Source of the DNA: Zantedeschia hybrid cultivar
Taxonomy: Eukaryota; Streptophyta; Magnoliopsida; Alismatales; Araceae
NCBI GenBank assembly: GCA_030544215.1
Contig: JARZZO010000013.1
Span: 28,689,229-28,753,228, forward strand
DNA: 64,000 bases
Reading direction: 5' to 3'
Under the pieces are notes generated by a model that made no database searches, had not been told where the DNA came from, and saw nothing but the letters and a program-made list of their open reading frames with translations. This document shows positions 47,014 to 58,188 of the stretch, piece after piece. Position numbers and translations under genes: made by a program. Position 1 is the first letter of the stretch. Each line of letters opens with the position of its first letter.

Positions 47014-48459
47014 CTAGTGCTCTTCGCCTAGATCAGCCTGAAATATGCTCGTAACACTTAGAGAAAATGCAACATCAGGTCGTGTATATAGCATGGCATA
47101 CATGATAGATCCTATGGCAGAGGCATAGGGTATTCTATCCATGAATGCCCTCTTATTAGGAGTCTTAAGAGACTGTTCCTTTGATAGATTAATTCCATGT
47201 CTCCTCGGTATGAGACCTCTCTTGAAATTTTTCATGCAAAACCTTTTGACTATGGTATCTATGTATAAGGATTGGGTCATTCCAAGCATCCTCTTTGATC
47301 TATCTCTATAGATCCGTATTCCCAATACGTAGGATGCTTCTCCCAAATCCTTCATGGAGAAGTTTTTCGACAGCCAGATCTTTACTGATGACATCATAGC
47401 TATATCATTCCTAATGAGTAGTATGTCATCAACATAAAGAACTAAGAAAGTGACTGCACTCCTACTGGTCTTCTTGTACACACAAGGCTCATCTTCATTC
47501 TTAATGAAGTCATAAGACTTGACAGCCTCGTCAAATCTTATGTTCCAGCTCCAGAAAGCTTGCTTCAGTCCATAAATGGACCTCTGAAGCTTGCACACTT
47601 TATCTGGAGATTCTTTGGATGTGAAACCTTTTGGTTGTATCATATACACCTCTTCCTCAAGGTTACTATTGAGGAAGGCAGTCTTTACATCCATCTGCCA
47701 GATTTCATAATCAAAATGTGCAGCAATGGCGAGCAGAACTCTGATCGACTTTATCATGGCAACTGGTGAGAAAGTCTCGTCATAGTCAATTCCTTGCCTT
47801 TGACGATATCCCTGTGCCACCAACCTTGCCTTATAAGTGTTGATCCGTCCATCAGCACTGATCTTTCTCTTAAAGATCCACTTGCAACCGATGGGTATAA
47901 TACCCTCGGGCAAGTCCTCCAAGTTCCAAACTTGGTTGGTGTACATGGACTGGATTTCTGAGTTCATGGCTTCTCGCCATTTCCCAGATTCTGGGCCTTC
48001 TATGGCCTCCTGGTACGTTTTAGGATCATCATCCTCATTATATTCTACCTTAGACTCACCTTCAAGGATATGTCCCACATATCGTTTGGGTAGTCTAGGT
48101 AATCTACCAGATCTACGAGGCTCATGTGTGTGAACCTGAACAGATTGAGGAACTGATATCTCATCTGATGATAATGCAGCTGTTTGGAGATCTAGAACCT
48201 CTTCCAATACTATTTTACTCCCACTGTCCTCCTGGAGAAGGTATTCCTCTTCCAAGAAGACAGCTTTCCTGGCGACAAATACCTTTTGTTTACCAGGATG
48301 GTAAAAATAGTATCCAAAGGTTTCCTTTGGATATCCCACAAACCTGCATTTATCAGTTCGTGATTCCAGCTTGTCTGGATCATGCCTCTTTACATGAGCA
48401 GGACAATCCCAGACTTTTAACATGTTTAAATTCTGATTTCCTGTCTTTCCATATCTCAT
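47014..48459 (-). pseudogene. copia reverse transcriptase (with end of integrase)
   Basis: 481 codons open. The first part (WDCPAHVKRHDPDKL, CRFVGYPKETFGYYFYHP) is the integrase C-terminal region. RT follows with WKWIF-type start (GCKWIFKRKI), QMDVKTAFLNSNLEEEVYM, KLQRSIYGLKQAFWSW and the catalytic LYVDDILL near 47430. It is out of frame with the upstream ORF by one base (shift near 48410-48460). The stop at 47014 replaces Trp. RT would make cDNA; this copy would need a frameshift. Confidence 0.93.
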
Positions 48460-49870
48460 ATGGAGTAGAGGCCACAGATTTGCTGGGTACTCTGTTCAGT
48501 AGGTATGCTGCTGACTCTAGAGCATACCCCCAGAGGGACACTGGTAATCCCGAAAAGCTCATCATGGATCTCACCATGTCCAACAAGGTGCGATTCCTCC
48601 TTTCTGATACACCATTCATCTGTGGTGTGTATGGAGGGGTTAGCTGAGAAAGGATACCATTATCCTTTAAGAATTGTGTGAAATTAGTACTCAAGTATTC
48701 TCCTCCTCGATCTGATCGAAGAGCTTTAATACTCTTTCCTAACTGCTTCTCTACCTCATTCTTGAACTCCTTAAACTTCTCAAATGCTTCCGACTTGTAT
48801 TTCATTAAGTACACATAGCCGAATCTTGAGAAGTCATCGGTGAACGTGATGAAGTATGAGTAGTCACCTTTGGCTTGGGTGGACATAGGACCACATACAT
48901 CCGAATGTATTAGTTCCAGAATGTCCTTGGCACGTTCTATATATCTAGTAAATGGAGATTTTGCCATCTTTCCCATAAGGCAAGATTTACATGTTGTAAA
49001 CGATTCATAATCGAATGCTGTTAAGTAACCATTCTTGTGCAACTTTTGCAACCTGTTTTCGCCAATGTCCCCAAGTCTACAATGCCACATATAGGCTTGG
49101 TTCACACAATTTTTACTCTTCTTAAGAGCTTTATCAATTTGAAGATTGTAATAAGAAACATCTAAGAGATATAGACCGTTGACTAAAGATGCTGAAGCTA
49201 TTGATTTATTACCATAATAAATCGAACAACTTCTATTTCCAATAGTCAACCTATATCCTATCTTGTCCAAACAAGACACTGATATGATGTTCTTTATTAT
49301 GCTAGGAACATAATAACAATCTTTCAATAGTAAGGCATCTCCTGATGGAAGTCTGAGGTTTACTGTCCCAACAGCAATCGCCGCAACTTTTGCGCCGTTT
49401 CCTAGCCTCAATTCCACCTCACCTTGTCTCAGCTTGCACTTACTTGTCAGCATCTGCACATCATGGCAGATATGAGAAGCACATCCGGTATCTAATACCC
49501 AAGATGTGGAATCTCTAACTGATAAGTTGATATCTATCATATAGATATCTGAAGCTTCAGACAGCTTCACTCTTCCATGAGCTTTATCGTTAAGGAACTC
49601 CTTGCAGTTCCTCTTCCAGTGACCATACTGCTTATAGTAGAAGTAGTCACCCTTCACTACTCTTTTGCCTTTGTCCTTTGATCCTTTATCGTTAGTTGTC
49701 ATATCTGCTTTAGGGGCATCCAATGCCGATTCAGCAGGAGGATCAGCTCCAGGGACAAAGTCAATGTGCTCAGATTTGAAGACATTCTTCAGGTTCCTGA
49801 ACCAATCCGAGTAGATCAGGTAAGTCAAAAGGGCATCAAGTATGCCGCGGAGTGGGTTATTCGACGACAT
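48380..49870 (-). pseudogene. copia gag (shortened) - protease - integrase
   Basis: It opens with MSSNNPLRGILDALLT ... WFRNLKNVFKSE, the usual copia gag start, then jumps after about 40 residues to VPGADPPAES. Most of gag (capsid) is therefore missing. The zinc knuckle is damaged (YFYYKQYGHWKRNC: both first Cys are Tyr, as from G-to-A). Protease: WVLDTGCASHICHD. Integrase: zinc part (HCRLGDIGENRLQKLH, CKSCLMGK), core HSDVCGPM, TDDFSRFGYVYL, RSDRGGEYLS and the Glu region NGVSERRNRTLLD. The end is frameshifted into the RT ORF. Confidence 0.93.
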
Positions 49871-50059
49871 AATTGCCTACAGGAGATAAGTAAAATCTAT
49901 TTAGCAGATGTTCAATTATTAAAATTTAAAACAAGACATGGTCTTTTGTTCAAGTTTAACTCCCACTAATTTTCGTCGGACTGTATAACCTTCAAGTATA
50001 CAGAATGAGAGACGCCGACTGTCTCCTAGTGGGGATCAGAATCTCCAAGCATTACAACA

Positions 50060-50375
50060 TGACCTTGGGTAAACACATAGTATCATACTGTTATCTCAGA
50101 GCAATCATCTCATGATAATTGCAACTCCTTGCAATATCTAATCGTACTTTGGCTCCCAAGTTTAATGGTCCCGGGTAAACACAGTAGACCACTATCCCCG
50201 GTCTAAGCATTACCATCAATACGTGACAGAGTAGAGTAGAAATATAGTTCCCGGGTAAACACATGGATAACTATATCATTCCTATACTCTTATCGAAAGA
50301 CATCTGATGCCATGATCAACAATCCTCTCAACAGACGATGGCAAACCTCGGGTAAACACATAGTATATGCCATCA
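50060..50375. repeat. dispersed GGGTAAACACA repeats in copia leader
   Basis: TGGGTAAACACATAGTAT at about 50067, CGGGTAAACACAGTAG at 50174, CGGGTAAACACATGGATA at 50253, TCGGGTAAACACATAGTA at 50349; about 85-105 bp apart. Confidence 0.8.
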
Positions 50376-51235
50376 CTGAATTAAGTTCTATTATTCATAT
50401 TGACGGAGAGCCACGCTGTGCATTCTTAATGACTCGCGTTACGGCTTAGAATTTGTTATGAAGGTTTTATTTATTTAGTTTGGTCTCATCCTAGGTGATA
50501 GTATATAAATATATCATATATATATTTACTAAATACTATACCTGCTTGGATTCATAATCAAAAGAAAATAATGCATCACATACATGTCTTTAGTGTGGTC
50601 ATGGACAGCACAGTGGGTTTGACTGGAGCCAACAGTCAAACGCACACACAATCTAACACAACAATTATATTAGATATCCTGTAAACTCATAGGCAAGAGA
50701 TCTCCATCTTTTCGCCTTCCTGGTTGCAGCTGTGGATCGTCCTCGCTCCTTCTTCGGTTGCCTCGATCATATTACATTAATTCTAGAATTACATGTAATT
50801 AGAAGAGAGCCTTATGGCGAGTACAAGAGAGAGGGAGGTAGAAATACATCAGAGAATGAGAGAAGGAGAGATTCGCAGATCTCTATTTATTAACAATTAA
50901 TAAACATTCATCATTCCTCCACGATCCACACAAACACATCATTCATCACATGAACAATTAAATAAGTGCATATCCATGAGCACGGTGTGTTTTAAACACC
51001 CCACACATGATTCAGCGCATCACATGGCTAAAATAAAAGAGTTTTAAAAAATAGATAATTTTGGCTTTCAAAAAGTTGGGATCCAATCAAAATTGGTATT
51101 TGAATTTTAAAAACACTTTTAATTAACTTAACATGCAATTAAATCAAAATTTAAAAGCATTAAACACACATCACATGCGCACACACTCTAAATTAATAAT
51201 TCCAGATTATTCCATGCCAATTAGAACAATTCTAA

Positions 51236-51750
51236 TAATCTAACACTTAGATTAGACCCCATTAATAATCTAACAATTAGACTATTAATAACTAATCTAA
51301 CTCTTAGACTAGTCCATCAAAGTTAATTAACAATTTAACACTTAAATTATTAATTAACTCTAATTATTAATTAACTATTAATCTAACTCTTAGATTAGTT
51401 AATTTAAAATCAATTATTAACTTAACACTTAAATTAATAATTAACTTTAATTAATTAATAATTACTAATCTAACTATTAGATTAGAAGATTAATGTTAAT
51501 CATTAATTTAACTCTTAAATTAATAACCAACAATAATAATTAAAGACTACTAATTTAACACTTAAATTAGTCATTTAAGTCAATTATTAATTTAACAATT
51601 AAATTAACAACTAACTCAAATAATTAATTAACAATTAGATGAAACAATAGTTAATAATCTAACAATTAGACTAATAACTATTAATAACTAATTTAACATT
51701 TAAATTAGTTAAATTGAGGTTACTAATCAATTTAACATTTAAGTTAATAT
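51236..51750. repeat. array of about 13 short palindromes
   Basis: Units of type AATCTAA-CAC-TTAGATT or AATTTAA-CAC-TTAAATT (3-nt centre varies: CAC, CTC, CAA, CAT, CTA), roughly every 35-45 bp, joined by TTAATTAAT-type sequence. Confidence 0.82.
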
Positions 51751-52677
51751 TAACCCCAATTAATTAACAACTAATAAATCAATCCAATTGTTAATATATT
51801 TTGGTAATGATTCAAAATCATTTTAAGTCCATTTAAATAAAATAATTGAAAAATAAATTTAATTGTTTTGAATTTTAAAACTTATTTTCAATTTCAATTT
51901 TATATTAAATGGGCATTGGGGTTTTAACATTTAAAATAAGGAAGGCCCAAATGGGCACAGCCAATAGACCCAACTAGCTCGGCCCAATTACTGGCCCTGG
52001 GCTCGGCAGAGACTTGAGCCAGGGTCCCTGGGCTCGAGCCAGGGCTCGGGACCCTGGCCCAGGCAGCCCTGGCTCGCCCAGCCGGCCGGTCCAGCCGGTT
52101 GAACCGGCCCCGAGCCGGCCCCCCTTTCTCTTGCAACCCGACGAGCACCTGCTGCAGAAACCCTAGGGTTTGCAAGTTTGAAGCAGCCGGCGGCGGGCCT
52201 CCACAGCGGCCACCGGTGCCGACCGGCCTCGCCGGAGACACCCCCGGCACCGTCGGGATCCCAGCCGCCGGTAGACACCTCGGAGAAGCCCAAAGAGCTC
52301 CCTAGCCGCCCCTTAATTTCTGGTTTTGCAGGGTTTCGAAAACCCGAATTAGGGCTCGAATTTGCAGCCCTCCAAGGGCACTCCGGCGGCGGTTTAGGTG
52401 ACCAGTGGATAGTGGTGACTATCCTCAAGGGATCTGGGGTTCTAACTTGCCATCCCAATGCTTGGAAAACGAGTACGAAGTCGCCGAAAGCCTCGGTTCA
52501 TCATCTCATGAAGAACACCGAAACACCCCAAATAAAATCTGAAAAATCACAGAAAAATAATCTAATTATTTGTATTCATCTTATGAATACTATTCCGTCA
52601 TTTTAATTGGATTAAACGCATGGAATAACTCATGAAAAATTAATTTAGAGATCGAAACGGGACGAGAAACAGTGGAA

Positions 52678-52693
52678 CCTGACTCTGATACCA
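52678..52693 (-). promoter_or_regulatory. copia primer binding site, initiator tRNA-Met
   Basis: TGGTATCAGAGTCAGG on the minus strand, one base from the LTR; it differs from the standard TGGTATCAGAGCCAGG by one transition. Confidence 0.92.
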
Positions 52694-52694
52694 C

Positions 52695-54246
52695 TATTGG
52701 GTTTCTCGGGTTTCTCCGGATCGCTTAAGCAACGGAAAATAAAATAAAATAGCGATCCGTTTTCCCATTTCGAAAAACAAAAATCGATTATTGGATAATC
52801 GAAGTTCTCACCGTGTGCGGATTCGAATCCGCAACCGTTCGGTTCCGTCGGTGCGACACCGCAAGCCGCACAAGCGCCCGGCCTCTAGCGAAGTCCACGC
52901 GATCCTCCTCGCGATGGATATCCTCACGTTCCTTGTTCTTCACAGCCCACGAAACCTCCGCCGGTCGCCGCAACGATCGCCGCAACACGCGGACGATTTC
53001 CCGTCGAACGGGATTCGGAGAAGCGGCGGAGCAGATCTGGATCTGTCTGGACGCCAGAGAGAGAGAGAAACAGAGGAGGGGCGGCTAGGGTTAGCAACAG
53101 CTTAGCCTGCTCAGCCCGTTTGCTATGTTTTATACTAACCGCGCGGTTTTTCATAAAAACCCCCGATTTATATAAAATCCACTTATTTATCCATCGCCTT
53201 GAGAATCATTTGCGTTTGACCTTCTAGGCCCAAGTACCAGTCCAGTTAATGGCCCAACAAGCCCAGTGACTCCTCACTGGCTTTATTAATCAAGTAATAA
53301 CCCTTTATTAATTAATTAATCAATCGAATTGATGTTGCACATCGAATTCGACCGGGCCTCTGATCACGTTGGGTGCCAAGCAACACCGCGTGAACCCGGA
53401 AGGTATTGGGGTTAAGTAACCCACTCTTGGAACCTTTCCGCCGACAGTTACCGCGTGGATATAATCCTTCATTCGTACAATGCTCTCGAGTTAACTCAGG
53501 GTATGGCGAGCTGTCAAACCCTAACCGGTCGACTCACTTGGATTGGATGCCACTGATGAATATCGGAAAACTCTTTTCCCGATATTATTGTCCGCCCTGG
53601 CCAGGGACTTCCGCGCATCCTTCCTAGAGCATTCTCTCTCTAAGTACCGAGAGCGAATGATTTCTTATTGACACACAATTCCCTTCGACGGTATTCCACT
53701 GTACCCAATCCTTGGCGTTTTAGAATCCCGTGCCTAGATATTCGTAGACCAAGGTCAAAGCACAGAAGTCCACCGACAAGGTGTCCTTGGTGTCTCAGGT
53801 CCGAGGACCATCTACGCAACTGCGACAATAGAATCAAGCTGGTTGACAGTGAGGTACAATACCATCCAGCGATTCAGTCGGATCAGTTCAGTGAACTCAT
53901 TCTCCAATGAGCACCTACATATTCGCCTTAGTGTCTCCACACAAGTGACTTATGAGATCAGTCACCCTCATTATATGAGCATGAGTAATCTATACTAGTA
54001 TAACCGGATATCCGATGTCCTTCTCGAATCTCCTCCGACTATGAACGATTAAGAATATGTGTGTTTAAGTGATCAGTCTCATTAGTATGATCTCATCATA
54101 ATCTGATCACTATAGTACATATTCATGGACTTCATTATAAAACGATAATTAATGTGATTTACACATAATGAATATTATGCCATTATATTAATAAATGAAC
54201 GAGATTTACATAGTCAGATTGGCTTGTAAGCCACCTAAAACTAACA
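52695..54246 (-). repeat. copia 5' LTR
   Basis: 1552 bp. Minus-strand start TGTTAGTTTTAGG; end decayed from CA to TA. Confidence 0.9.
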
Positions 54247-54251
54247 GAAAC
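54247..54251. repeat. target site duplication GAAAC, right copy (copia)
   Basis: Matches 44899-44903. Confidence 0.88.
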
Positions 54252-54717
54252 TCAGTGGCTTTGTCTTTTGTGCCCCCTACAATTAGATTTGTTTAGTTTT
54301 TCTTTGGTTATTGTAGTTCTATTTTTGTATTAAAAAGTACTATGTTTTGTATTAGTTATTTAACATTTAACTCTTTATGAAAAAAATTCATTTCTTTCTT
54401 ATAATCTCTTCTTCTTCAAGTCTACTTTCATTCAGAAGTGGTTTGGTTCAATTTTGTTGTGGTTTGATTAGGTTAATAATTTGTTTAAGTTAATCTAGTC
54501 CTGCAGATCTAGTTTTGTGCAGTGTCTAATACATGTGTCACTTTATGTGGCAAACATTCTCTAAATTAAGTCAAACCAGTCTTGTTTTATAACTAACTCA
54601 TTCCTCTAACTGTTCCAACTGGTTTCGTCTAATTCAGAGTTCTGTAGGAAAATCTTTGTAGTTGTATCTGTAGGCTAGTTTTCTTTTTGTCCAGATTTTT
54701 TGATTGATATAGATAGC
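54252..54717 (+). mobile_element. probable Athila-like LTR, middle part
   Basis: AT-rich DNA with no gene, lying between the copia right end and Tat-4; it continues the sequence broken at 44903. Confidence 0.4.
54713..54717. repeat. target site duplication ATAGC, left copy (Tat-4)
   Basis: Matches 62821-62825. Confidence 0.92.
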
Positions 54718-55861
54718 TGATGCGGCAGAATCCGATTCGGCCCATTGCAGCAGGCCCAAACCCCATTCAGCCCAACAGCAGCAGTACTAGGCCCTCCGGC
54801 GGCCTTCGGCCCGTTAGCGGCCCAACAGCCCTCGGCCCATAAGCGGCCCCGTCGCTCCCGGCCCAGCAGGCTTCAGCCCGCCAGCGGCCCACCAGCCTAC
54901 GGCCCGGGAACAGCACGGCGGCCCAGGGCCCAGCAGGCTTCGGCCCGTCAGCGGCCCAACCCCCTCCGGCCCGGTAGCCGAATCCGGCCCACTCCGGTGG
55001 CGGATCAGACGCTATGGCGGTTTATCAGTAAGCCTCCTTTTAGTCCTATATCGGCTGCCACCGTTAACCATCCGCTACCCTCCGCTATAAGTATCCTGCT
55101 ACTTGTGGCCAAGGAGGGAGGGTGGAAAAACGGGTGCCCCCCTAAGCTTCCGAAACCCCTTAAAGGACTGCTGTCCGAATAGGGTTCTAGCTATTTCTTC
55201 TTGCTTCCTGAATCGAATCTTCTTCAGAAGCTAACTTGACCGTCGGAGGGGGTTCCCCTGGGCTGACGCCCGGGACTCCTGCTGACTGGTTCTTCTTCTT
55301 CTTTCCCTCCTGCAGGGGCTCGGTTCGAATCATCGCCGACCTCCCCGAGTCGGTCTCGGCCGCCGACCTCGGACTCCCCTCCCCGGTCTCGACGCCGAAC
55401 GCCGGCTGCCCCGCGCCAGGAGACTCGGTCTCACGCTGAAGTAGCCTTCGGACTCGCCGTCCGAGGGCGATCCCGTCGGTCGCCCCGCGCCAGGAGACTC
55501 GGCCTCGCGCTGAAGGTGCCTTCGGACCCCCTCGTCGGAGAGAGAGCCGTCCCCCCGTCCGCTCTCGGACTTTCCGGCTTCTGCTCCGACGCTCGTCTAC
55601 AGCTCCGCCGACAGGAGCTCCTGCTCGCGCCGCGCCTTCGTCCGACCGAAGGAGCAGCGGCTCACTATCCAAGAGCAGCTCCGGCGGCAGATCGCGCCCC
55701 CCGCGGGCGGATCCTCCTCATCCCGAAATAGCCTCGGCTTCGCCCTGTTGTGGATCCCCGTCGGGTCCCCTCGTCATCGTTCGATCCGGACCGGCTCCGG
55801 ATCCTCCTTGTTTCGGATCCCCGTTTGCGGGATCCGGTCGTGATAGATCCAGTCTACATCA
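54718..55861 (+). repeat. Tat-4 5' LTR
   Basis: TGATGCGGCAG...CTACATCA. The first third is built of CGGCCC/AGCGGCCC-rich short repeats. Confidence 0.95.
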
Positions 55862-56667
55862 CGTGGCGCCGTCTGTGGGTCGAGGCAGTCGACTACTTCA
55901 CCAAATGGGTCGAGGCCGAACCCCTCGCCTCAATAACCGACAACAATGCTTGGAACTTCGTGTGGAAGTCCGTCATTTGCCGGTTCGGCGTCCCTCGAGC
56001 CATCATCTCAGACAACGGAAAGCAGTTCGATAGCCGATGGTTCGGTGATAACTGCGCCAGCTTCGGCATACTCCACAAGTTTACTTCGGTAGCGCATCCT
56101 CAAGCGAATGGCCAAGCCGAAGTCACTAACCGAAGCCTTTTACAGGGATTGAAAACCCGACTCGGCGAAGCTAAGGGCCGATGGGTGGAAGAACTGCCGA
56201 GTGTCCTGTGGGCCTATCGGACGACAAGCCGAACCCCCACCGGCGAAACTCCCTTCCGCATGGCCTATGGGGTAGAGGCCGTCATTCCTATAGAGATCGG
56301 CCTCCCTTCTCCCAGAGTCATTGCCTATAATACGGAAGCCAACGAGGAAAGTCTGAAAGACCACTTGGACCTCATTGAGGAGGTCCGAGATAAAGCTCGT
56401 ATCCGACTGGCGGCTTATCAGCAACGAATGGCCAAGTACCATAACACTCGAGTAAAGCCCCGGAGCTTTGAAGTGGGGAATCTCGTGTTAAGGAATGCCC
56501 ATGCTTCCAAGCCAGCCGAAGCCTCGGGGAAGCTTGCCCCCAACTGGGAGGGGCCCTACCGGGTCAGGGAGGTAATCAGACGAGGAGCTTACCGGTTGGA
56601 AACCCTTTCGGGCCAACCCCTTCCTCGCACATGGAATGTGGAGCGCCTTCGGCGTTATTACATGTAA
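55750..56667 (+). pseudogene. Tat-4 distal integrase fused in frame to LTR sequence
   Basis: A 305-codon frame starts in the LTR (ATG 55750), crosses the primer site and enters integrase at VDYFTKWVEAEPLA (about 55888). The zinc part and first catalytic Asp are absent. The second Asp (IISDNGKQF) and Glu (GQAEVTNRSL) regions and the C-terminal tail (LAPNWEGPYRVREVIRRGAYR) are intact. The join lies within GTGGGTCGAGG at about 55876-55886, consistent with a deletion of gag to integrase. Whether the LTR-encoded start is used is unknown; the protein lacks a complete active site. Confidence 0.88.
55864..55879 (+). promoter_or_regulatory. Tat-4 primer binding site
   Basis: TGGCGCCGTCTGTGGG, 2 nt after the LTR. 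The TGGCGCCGT start is common in plant Ty3/gypsy elements and resembles tRNA-Asp-type sites. Confidence 0.75.
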
Positions 56668-56739
56668 GTCAACTCTCCCCAGGCTTTTTAAGCCGGAGGC
56701 TATAAATAAAGGACCTCGCTTTCTTTCAGAAAAACTTGT

Positions 56740-57790
56740 CATGGTTTTCCCTCTAAGTCCGTGTAAACCGTACCGGGAGTGGCTTCGGCCATGTAAACCG
56801 TATCGGGAGCGGCATGGTTTTCTCTAAGTCCGTGTAAACCGTACCGGGAGTGGCTTCGGCCATACAAACCGTATCGGGAGCGGCATGGTATTCTTCATAA
56901 GTCCGTGTAAACCGTACCGGGAGTGACTTCGGCCATGCAAACCGTATCGGGAGCGGCATGGTATTCTTCATAAGTCCGTGTAAACCGTACCGGGAGTGGC
57001 TTCGGCCATTCAAACCGTATCGGGAGCGGCATGGTATTCTTCATAAGTCCGTGTAAACCGTACCGGGAGTGGCTTCGGCCATGCAAACCGTATCGGGAGC
57101 GGCATGGTTTTCTCTAAGTCCGTGTAAACCGTACCGGGAGTGGCTTCGGCCATGCAAACCGTGTCGGGAGCGGCAAGGTTTTCTCTAAGTCCGTGTAAAC
57201 CGTACCGGGAGTGGCTTCGGCCATGCAAACCGTATCGGGAGCGGCATGGTTTTCTCTAAGTCCGTGTAAACCGTACCGGGAGTGGCTTCGGCCATGCAAA
57301 CCGTATCGGGAGCGGCAAGGTTTTCTCTAAGTCCGTGTAAACCGTACCGGGAGTGGCTTCGGCCATGCAAACCGTATCGGGAGCGGCATGGTTTTCTCTA
57401 AGTCCGTGTAAACCGTACCGGGAGTGGCTTCGGCCATGCAAACCGTATCGGGAGCGGCATGGTTTTCTCTAAGTCCGTGTAAACCGTACCGGGAGTGGCT
57501 TCGGCCATGCAAACCGTATCGGGAGCGGCATGGTTTTCTCTAAGTCCGTGTAAACCGTACCGGGAGTGGCTTCGGCCATGCAAACCGTATCGGGAGCGGC
57601 ATGGTTTTCTCTAAGTCCGTGTAAACCGTACCGGGAGTGGCTTCGGCCATGCAAACCGTATCGGGAGCGGCATGGTTTTCTCTAAGTCCGTGTAAACCGT
57701 ACCGGGAGTGGCTTCGGCCATGAAAACCGTATCGGGAGCGGCATGGTATTCTTCATAAATCCGTGTAAATCGTTCCGGGAGTGGCTCCGG
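56740..57790. repeat. 71-bp tandem repeat array, about 15 units
   Basis: The unit contains two related halves (AAACCGTACCGGGAGTGGC and AAACCGTATCGGGAGCGGC). Most units are 71 bp (linker TTTCTCTAAG); a few near both ends are about 75 bp (linker ATTCTTCATAAG). Central units are nearly identical and the last is degenerate. Lies between integrase and gene C. Confidence 0.95.
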
Positions 57791-58188
57791 CCACGTATAC
57801 CGATTCTGGAGGCGCCGAGGCATATCTAAGTTCGCGCAAGCGGAAGCGTGAAAGGCTTCGGCCATCCGACAAGCGTGAGAAGCGGCAAGATGCCCCTAAG
57901 GGATCATATGAACCACCATAGTAAAGGCCCCGGCCGAATACTGTGACGACGTTCTATCCGAACCGGCATCGGGTTTCGGCCTTACAAGCTATAGCGAACG
58001 ACGACGGGATCTCAGGCTCCTGAAGGGCTACATTCGGTCGATCGTACGCAAGCAGCCAGGTAAAGCCAAAAACCTTCCTTCCATTTTTTAAAAAAAGCTA
58101 AAGGAGATACAAAGCTCAGCCGTACGCCTGGCCAAGAGCTTACAAAAGTAAAGCAAAAGCAAAAAGAAAACCGAGGGGAACCCTCGTA
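57791..58188. other. 3' flank of gene C
   Basis: Non-coding; diverged ends of the repeat array, then sequence with no recognised feature. Confidence 0.5.

Larger units (their letters stand above)
49871..52677 (-). other. copia 5' leader, 2.8 kb, non-coding
   Basis: No ORF with recognisable product. It holds four GGTAAACACA-type repeats (50060-50375), an AT-rich palindrome array (51236-51750) and a GC-rich block (51990-52310, CAGCCGGCC-rich). The unusual length suggests that sequence was gained or that the missing gag lay here. Confidence 0.65.
44904..54246 (-). mobile_element. Ty1/copia element, minus strand, 9.3 kb
   Basis: LTRs 44904-46449 (3') and 52695-54246 (5'), GAAAC duplications, initiator tRNA-Met primer site and polypurine tract. 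Internal order: long leader, shortened gag, protease, integrase, RT, RNase H (copia order). The LTRs differ by a few percent and include small indels, so it is older than Tat-4. Frameshifts and TGG-to-TAG stops make it inactive. Confidence 0.94.

Noticed and set aside
51924..52606. ORFs in the GC-rich part of the copia leader
   Set aside because: Composition-driven (Pro/Gly/Ala-rich) and on both strands; no family resemblance.
54745..55672. ORFs in the Tat-4 LTRs (145 and 161 codons, repeated at 61704-62631)
   Set aside because: Low-complexity GC-rich LTR sequence; identical in both LTRs simply because the LTRs are identical.
56740..57790. CRISPR-like regular repeats
   Set aside because: Units are contiguous with no unique spacers, in a plant retrotransposon.
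56753..57865. Overlapping minus-strand ORFs of about 61 residues across the 71-bp array
   Set aside because: They are by-products of a stop-free tandem repeat; no independent signal.
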